DNA of 64,000 nucleotides from CAG-217 sp963638105 (lineage in GTDB: Bacteria; Bacillota; Clostridia; Oscillospirales; Acutalibacteraceae): NCBI GenBank assembly GCA_963638105.1, contig CAVHPP010000003.1:59230-123229 (forward strand). The letters are read 5' to 3'. Under the pieces are notes generated by a model. That model was not told the DNA's origin. It ran no database searches and saw only the letters and a list, made by a program, of their open reading frames with translations. A program made the position numbers and the translations under genes. Positions 59,773 to 64,000 of this stretch are shown here, one piece after another (position 1 is the first letter of the stretch; each line of letters begins with the position of its first letter).

Positions 59773-60483
59773 ATGGATAATTTTAGCAACAAAGTCCAGG
59801 TTTTCCTTGACTACTTTATTCATCACGACGGCTACAAGACGGTGCTGCTTGGCCTGCGCAATACGGCGGAGATCGCCATGCTGGGTCTGCTGATCGGTAT
59901 CGTTTTCGGCACCGTGATCGCCACCACCCGGGTTATTCCCCGCACCAATCCGGTGGCTAAGTTCTTTAACGGTCTGTCCGGGCTGTATGTGGGTCTGTTC
60001 CGAGGCACCCCCATTGTGGTACAGCTGCTGGTATTCTACTATGTGCTCATGCCGCTGATGAACCTGCACATGAACTCCGTGGCCGTGGCCGTGGTGGTCT
60101 TTGGTATGAACTCCGCCGCCTATATCTCCGAGATCATGCGCGCCGGTATTCTGTCCGTAGACAGTGGGCAAATGGAGGGCGGCCGGGCCATCGGCCTGAG
60201 CTACGCCACCACCATGATGAAGATCGTGATCCCCCAGGCGGTGAAGAACATTCTGCCCACCCTGGGCAACGAGTTTATCTCGCTGATCAAAGAGACCTCG
60301 GTGGTCAGCTTCGTAGGCGCTATGGACCTGTATGTTGCGTTCAACCGCATTGGCTCCAACAGCTACGAATTTATGATTCCCTACCTGGTGATGGCCCTGA
60401 TCTACATTGTGATCGTGCTGGTAATCACCCTGGGCATTAAGTTGATGGAAAGGAGCCTGAGAAAAAGTGATAAAGGTATCTGA
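59773..60483 (+). CDS. amino-acid ABC transporter permease
   Basis: A 236-aa HisM/GlnP-like permease with five helices and the EAA-type loop EGGRAIGLSYATTMMKIVIPQA contacting the ATPase. FRGTPIVVQLLVFYYVL is the family's conserved N-terminal motif. Start 59773 has AGGGA upstream. The C-terminus overlaps the ATPase by 17 nt. Confidence 0.94.
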   Translation: MDNFSNKVQVFLDYFIHHDGYKTVLLGLRNTAEIAMLGLLIGIVFGTVIATTRVIPRTNPVAKFFNGLSGLYVGLFRGTPIVVQLLVFYYVLMPLMNLHMNSVAVAVVVFGMNSAAYISEIMRAGILSVDSGQMEGGRAIGLSYATTMMKIVIPQAVKNILPTLGNEFISLIKETSVVSFVGAMDLYVAFNRIGSNSYEFMIPYLVMALIYIVIVLVITLGIKLMERSLRKSDKGI

Positions 60484-61189
60484 CCTGCACAAAAGCTTTG
60501 GCAAGCTGGAAGTGCTGAAAGGCATAGACGAAAAGATCGAAAAGGGCGAAAAGATCGTTGTGATCGGCCCCTCCGGCTCCGGTAAGAGCACCTTTTTGCG
60601 GTGCCTGAATTTGCTGGAAACCCCCACCTCCGGCCAAATCTGGTTTGACGGCCAGTGCATTACGGACAAAAAGACGGACATCAACCAGGTGCGCCGCAGT
60701 ATGGGCATGGTGTTCCAGCACTTTAACCTGTTTAACAACAAGACCGTGCTGGGCAATATTACCCTGGCCCCCATTCAGCTAAAGCTGATGAGCAAGGAAG
60801 AGGCCAACGAGAACGCCCTGCGACTGCTGGATCGGATCGGCCTGCGGGATAAGGCAGACGCCTACCCCGCCATGCTCTCCGGCGGCCAAAAGCAGCGGAT
60901 CGCCATCGTGCGCTCTCTGGCCATGAACCCTAAGGTGATGCTCTTTGATGAGCCCACCTCCGCCCTGGACCCGGAGATGGTGGGCGAGGTGCTGGATCTG
61001 ATGAAAGAGCTGGCCAACGATGGTATGACCATGGTGGTGGTCACCCACGAAATGGGCTTTGCCAAGGAGGTTGCCAGCCGGGTGCTGTTTATGGACGACG
61101 GCAAGGTGCTGGAAAAAGGCACCCCCACGGACATCTTCGACCACCCCAAGGCCGAGCGCCTGACCACTTTCCTGGATAAGGTACTGTAA
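60467..61189 (+). CDS. amino-acid ABC transporter ATPase (GlnQ-like)
   Basis: A 240-aa nucleotide-binding subunit with Walker A GPSGSGKST, signature LSGGQKQR, Walker B VMLFDEPTSALDP and switch His in VVTHEM. GTG at 60467 is the start, with AAAGGAG upstream. It completes the three-gene polar amino-acid importer. A terminator follows. Confidence 0.95.
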   Translation: MIKVSDLHKSFGKLEVLKGIDEKIEKGEKIVVIGPSGSGKSTFLRCLNLLETPTSGQIWFDGQCITDKKTDINQVRRSMGMVFQHFNLFNNKTVLGNITLAPIQLKLMSKEEANENALRLLDRIGLRDKADAYPAMLSGGQKQRIAIVRSLAMNPKVMLFDEPTSALDPEMVGEVLDLMKELANDGMTMVVVTHEMGFAKEVASRVLFMDDGKVLEKGTPTDIFDHPKAERLTTFLDKVL

Positions 61190-61205
61190 ATCTATCGTGC
61201 ATAGC

Positions 61206-61240
61206 AAAAAGGAACGGCAATGCCGTTCCTTTTCTTTTTG
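61206..61240 (+). terminator. terminator of the amino-acid ABC operon
   Basis: AAGGAACGGCA / TGCCGTTCCTT stem followed by a T-rich tract. Confidence 0.9.
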
Positions 61241-61248
61241 CCATTCCG

Positions 61249-61360
61249 GCGGGAGCAAGCCCCCGCCCTACAAGAATTTTGTAACCGATGAAATGTATTT
61301 TTAGTAGGGCCCGATGCCCACATCGGGCCGCAAAATACCGGCCGACAAATGCCGACCGGT
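61249..61360. repeat. cluster of GC-rich intergenic repeat elements
   Basis: 61249-61271 is the inverted copy of the element at 56976-56998. It is followed by GGGCCCGATG...CATCGGGCC (61305-61328) and CCGGCCGAC...GCCGACCGG (61336-61359), both hairpin-forming. The block looks like a mosaic of dispersed palindromic units. Confidence 0.75.
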
Positions 61361-61399
61361 ACACACGGATTCTATTCTGTTTTCACCATCGCCGGATAT

Positions 61400-62440
61400 T
61401 TACGCCTTATCCTGCATGGTATCGTACAATTTATCCGGATAATCGGACATAATGCAATCGGCGCCTAAATCTACCAGGTAGGCCATATCCTCCGGGTCGT
61501 TCACCGTCCAATACTGCACCGCCATATCGTGGGCGTGGGCATAATTGATTACCGTGGCTGTGCCCAGGTTGAAGCCCAGGTTCTTGTACGGCGCGCAATA
61601 GGGAATTTGCAGCACCTTGCAGGGCGGCGTGTAATTCTCGTCATTGCGCAGGGCTGCGGCCCAGAATTCCGCCACCTCGGCAATGGAAGTGCTGCGGGTC
61701 ATATCCTTATAAGTGGCGTCCACATAGGCGCTCACTTCCTTGTGGAAGGTGCCGAAGATCACCCGGTCGATAATCCCGCGCTCTTTCATAATATTATAGA
61801 GCAGATCCACCCCGTGGGTGCCCAAATCACCGCTGTTTTTAATCTCGATAATATACTTATATTCGCCCTTGCCCTGTGCGATCAGGTAGTCCAGCGCGTC
61901 CTCCACCCGCAAAATGCGCAGATCGTCCGGCACCTGATCCCCCTGCAGGTTCGCATAGGGCTTTTCGCCGCTTTCCGTCTCAAACTGAGCGCCCATATTC
62001 AGCTGCCGCAGCTCGTCATAAGTCTTGTTCTCCGGGCGCACATCGTCCTCGCCAAACACCTGCCGGCTGTCCGAGGTACGGTCCACCGTGTCGTCGTGAA
62101 GCAGCACCAGCACATCGTCCTTGGTGATATGCAGGTCAAACTCAAACACATCAATGGAGAAGTCCGGGTTCTCGGCGCAATTCTTAAAGGCACGCAGAGT
62201 CTCTTCCGGTTCGATCCCGCCGCCGCTGCGGTGGCCGGAAATGTCCGTCCGTTCCAAAACATACGGGTTTTGGGTGTCGTACGCTTGAATTTTGCCCGGG
62301 TCCGACCGATGGTGGCACACCACCACATCCGTAATCACAATGGCCAGGATCAGTACCCCCAGTACCGCCAGCACAATGCGACCGGCACGGTGCTTTTTCC
62401 GCCCGGCTTTCCTCTTGGTTTTTTGCAGCGTCTCCGCCAT
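61400..62440 (-). CDS. membrane-anchored glycerophosphodiester phosphodiesterase
   Basis: A 346-aa enzyme with an N-terminal basic segment and one membrane helix (about 20-43), then a GDPD barrel outside the cell. Catalytic stretches are GHRSGGGIEPEETLRAF (His-Arg and Glu), DVFEFDLHITKDDVLVLLHDD (Glu-Asp and His) and YIIEIKN. It cleaves glycerophosphodiesters to glycerol-3-phosphate plus alcohol, a natural source for the glycerol-3-phosphate operon at 30-34 kb. AAGGGGGA precedes the ATG. Confidence 0.92.
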   Translation of the reverse strand: MAETLQKTKRKAGRKKHRAGRIVLAVLGVLILAIVITDVVVCHHRSDPGKIQAYDTQNPYVLERTDISGHRSGGGIEPEETLRAFKNCAENPDFSIDVFEFDLHITKDDVLVLLHDDTVDRTSDSRQVFGEDDVRPENKTYDELRQLNMGAQFETESGEKPYANLQGDQVPDDLRILRVEDALDYLIAQGKGEYKYIIEIKNSGDLGTHGVDLLYNIMKERGIIDRVIFGTFHKEVSAYVDATYKDMTRSTSIAEVAEFWAAALRNDENYTPPCKVLQIPYCAPYKNLGFNLGTATVINYAHAHDMAVQYWTVNDPEDMAYLVDLGADCIMSDYPDKLYDTMQDKA

Positions 62441-62463
62441 AATTAAAATCCCCCTTCTGCAAG

Positions 62464-62539
62464 GTAGTATCTCTGAATTTTGTATTTTTAGGTACTACTT
62501 GCTGATTTTAAGTGTACTGGATTCCCTGTAGAAAGTCAA
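62464..62539 (-). promoter_or_regulatory. promoter and leader dyad of the GDPD gene
   Basis: Minus strand TTGACT (62539-62534), 17 bp, TACACT (62516-62511). The leader then carries GTAGTA...TACTAC arms (62498-62493 and 62469-62464) with a 23-nt loop. Confidence 0.65.
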
Positions 62540-62637
62540 CCGGAAACGGAATTTTCTATTTTTTTTGGACGGATTTGAAAAAAGCAGTTGAAAATTATGT
62601 TCTTATCGGTTATTATACTGTAGAAAGGGGATTTATT

Positions 62638-63570
62638 ATGAGCTATAATGTGAAACGCAAATCCAAACTGGATGTTGTCATCCGTATTCTGCTGATTGCG
62701 CTGGTTGCAGTTCTGGTGGTCTTTGCCGTTAAGGTGGTTTTCTCCGCTGCCAAGACCGCACCCGTAGCTGCTGACGCCAACGCTAATGAGGACAAGTCCG
62801 TAATCGGCGAGTTCCAGGCCGGCACTTACGGCGGCATTAAGATGGACACCGCTGAGGACGCAGTCAAGTATTATGTAGAGGCCTACAACAAGACCAAGGC
62901 TGAGACCGCCGAGTTCAATACCCCGGACGGCAAGCAGACTTGGAGCGCCTTTATCGGCGACGAGGACTTAAAGATTAACAGCGTCATCATCGACGGTAAC
63001 GAGAACCCCACTATCAACAGCATGGTACCCGGTATCGTGGGCAACCTGTTCACCAAGGGCACCTCTGCGCTGCCTCCCAGCGCCGGCAAAGTACCGAAGG
63101 ACAATGTGGACGAACAGGGCAACTCCCTGATGACCTCTTCCCTGACTGCCGATGATGTGCTGGCTGTTGTAGTTGAGGACAATGGCGACGGCACCATCAC
63201 CATGAAGATTCAGCCCAAGATGGCTGAGATGAGCCATAAGGGTCAGGACTCTCAGGGTCATTTCTTCAATGTACTGGGCGGTATCGACTCCGTTGTAGAC
63301 AGCATTAAGCCGCTGTCCTGGTCTGAGGGCACCACTGCCGATAACTGTAAGGTTTATTACAAGGACGGCACCGGCGTTGTGAAAATTGACACCAAGACCG
63401 GCAAGATTGTTGAAGCCGACTATGATATGGAAGTTACCGTAAATGTGACCCACGCTACCGTTGCCGTTCTGCGCGACAAGAACGCAACCGTAAGCATTAC
63501 TTACAAAAACCACTTCCCGGCCAGCGACGAGTATTTGGCTAAGAACGGCAAGATCAGCCGCGTAAAATAA
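62638..63570 (+). CDS. membrane-anchored extracytoplasmic protein of unknown function
   Basis: A 310-aa protein with a basic N-terminus, one membrane helix (about 14-36) and a polar beta-rich outside domain. It opens with a low-complexity linker (APVAADANANEDK) and has no motif I recognise. The segment DAVKYYVEAYNKTKAET is helical and the later part (YYKDGTGVVKIDTKTGKIVEADYDMEVTV in parts) resembles repeated beta hairpins of lipoprotein-like sensor domains. GAAAGGGGA precedes ATG 62638. A terminator follows. Confidence 0.8.
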   Translation: MSYNVKRKSKLDVVIRILLIALVAVLVVFAVKVVFSAAKTAPVAADANANEDKSVIGEFQAGTYGGIKMDTAEDAVKYYVEAYNKTKAETAEFNTPDGKQTWSAFIGDEDLKINSVIIDGNENPTINSMVPGIVGNLFTKGTSALPPSAGKVPKDNVDEQGNSLMTSSLTADDVLAVVVEDNGDGTITMKIQPKMAEMSHKGQDSQGHFFNVLGGIDSVVDSIKPLSWSEGTTADNCKVYYKDGTGVVKIDTKTGKIVEADYDMEVTVNVTHATVAVLRDKNATVSITYKNHFPASDEYLAKNGKISRVK

Positions 63571-63585
63571 GCGATAGAGCACTTG

Positions 63586-63616
63586 CAACCCTGCCACGCG
63601 GCAGGGTTGTTTTTTG
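63586..63616 (+). terminator. terminator of the anchored-protein gene
   Basis: Perfect 10-bp stem CAACCCTGCC / GGCAGGGTTG with an ACGC loop and a T-run. Confidence 0.95.
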
Positions 63617-63730
63617 CCTTTTTTTGATTTTATCGGGGTGTTTTGTGGCTTTTGCCACCGCTGCACAGCTAAATTTATACCCACTGTAATGATACACCAT
63701 AAATAAATCCGTCAAATATCTGCAATTCGC

Positions 63731-63759
63731 TTGCCTTTTTGGCCGGAATATAGTATTAT
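63731..63759 (+). promoter_or_regulatory. promoter of an orphan short transcript
   Basis: TTGCCT (63731-63736), 17 bp, TATTAT (63754-63759). Confidence 0.6.
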
Positions 63760-63765
63760 ATTCTT

Positions 63766-63842
63766 GTGCTTATGCACAGGTTAAGGTTATCATCGGCAGA
63801 TGATGGGAGAGCAGTGGGTTTTCAGTGGCCCGCTGCTTTTTC
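63766..63842 (+). ncRNA. putative small RNA of about 75 nt
   Basis: Predicted transcript between the promoter at 63731 and a terminator-like hairpin GCAGTGGG / CCCGCTGC (63811-63838) with a T-run. It also forms GTGC..GCAC and ATCATC/GATGAT hairpins. No reading frame is present and I do not recognise an RNA family. Confidence 0.45.
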
Positions 63843-63889
63843 CTTGCCCTGATCCCTCGCCGAATTTTGCCTTTGCCAAAATTTAGGTG

Positions 63890-63917
63890 TTGACAAAATG
63901 AAAATATCTGCTATAAT
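63890..63917 (+). promoter_or_regulatory. promoter of the tRNA gene
   Basis: TTGACA (63890-63895), 16 bp, TATAAT (63912-63917), about 33 bp before the tRNA. Confidence 0.85.
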
Positions 63918-63949
63918 GATATAGCACTAAGGAAGTGCACCAACCATAT

Positions 63950-64000
63950 CGCGGAGTAGAGCAGTTGGAAGCTCGTCGGGCTCATAACCCGGAGGTCGTA
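63950..64000 (+). tRNA. initiator tRNA-Met (CAT), 3' part beyond the window
   Basis: The D-arm GAGCAGTTGGAAGCTC is clear, the anticodon CAT lies at 63983-63985, and the anticodon stem ends in GGG/CCC, the three GC pairs that mark initiator tRNAs. The sequence is cut at the variable loop by the window edge. Confidence 0.9.

Noticed and set aside
62588..62619. TTGAAA and TATACT before the anchored-protein gene as a promoter
   Set aside because: The spacer is 20 bp, too long for a confident sigma-A call. Only the -10 is plausible.

Overview
This 64 kb window looks like a chromosomal segment of a GC-rich, gut-type Clostridia (Oscillospiraceae/Ruminococcaceae-like). That call rests on Bacillota-type sigma-A promoters with AGGAGG-like ribosome binding sites, U-tailed terminators, a Bacillus-type Pho box, a CIRCE element, GlpP antitermination, a Gram-positive surface-anchoring tail, ECF vitamin transport and a diverse glycosidase set. 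No phage, transposase, integrase or CRISPR array was seen, and the gene order is that of a compact core chromosome. The species assignment is inference.

Layout: 1-7.6 kb holds a promoter and leader plus one giant secreted repeat protein (2,391 aa). 7.8-11.4 kb is a three-gene operon: a pyrophosphatase-like/NUDIX fusion, a nucleotidyltransferase-like protein and a membrane-anchored GH27 alpha-galactosidase. 11.5-13.5 kb has a FadR-type GntR regulator divergent from a DUF5692-like membrane protein. 13.5-18.7 kb carries LUD, YifB/ComM, a phosphosugar mutase, a 31-aa membrane peptide and an EamA exporter. 18.7-22.3 kb is an autoregulated GntR-ABC operon. 22.4-26.1 kb is a phosphate module (Na/Pi transporter-PhoB-PhoR) behind a Pho box. 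26.2-30.5 kb has a YhgE/Pip membrane protein facing a TetR regulator and an alpha/beta hydrolase. 30.6-34.5 kb is a glycerol-3-phosphate oxidation operon (GlpA-like, FAD oxidoreductase, DUF1667) preceded by glpP and a leader terminator. 34.5-44.1 kb has GH31, an NSS amino-acid symporter, a GPH sugar symporter, a GH95 lipoprotein, a GH16-tail-like microprotein and an unknown membrane protein. 44.2-46.3 kb is a cobalamin riboswitch controlling a surface-anchored protein. 46.3-48.8 kb has serine dehydratase and a ZIP metal transporter with a metalloregulator-like palindrome. 49.1-52.4 kb is a vitamin B6 module (radical SAM, ECF S-component, pyridoxamine kinase) divergent from a MocR/PdxR-type regulator that lacks its PLP lysine. 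52.5-58.5 kb has a small membrane protein, GH127, CIRCE-controlled HtpG and a fucose/arabinose-isomerase-like protein. 58.7-61.2 kb is an amino-acid ABC importer whose binding protein appears circularly permuted. 61.4-63.6 kb has a glycerophosphodiester phosphodiesterase and an unknown anchored protein. The right edge has an orphan promoter-terminator transcript and the 5' part of an initiator tRNA-Met.

How it fits together: the window describes a glycan and host-metabolite scavenger. Alpha-galactosides, alpha-glucosides, alpha-fucosides and beta-arabinofuranosides are attacked by GH27, GH31, GH95 and GH127. Sugars could enter through the GPH carrier and be processed by the isomerase-like protein and the mutase. 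Glycerophosphodiesters released by GDPD could feed the GlpP-controlled glycerol-3-phosphate operon. B12 and B6 acquisition each appear as dedicated, sequence-visible regulatory units. The strongest candidates for something undescribed are the permuted binding protein, the lysine-less MocR regulator with its shared -10 palindrome, the B12-riboswitch surface protein and the giant repeat protein.
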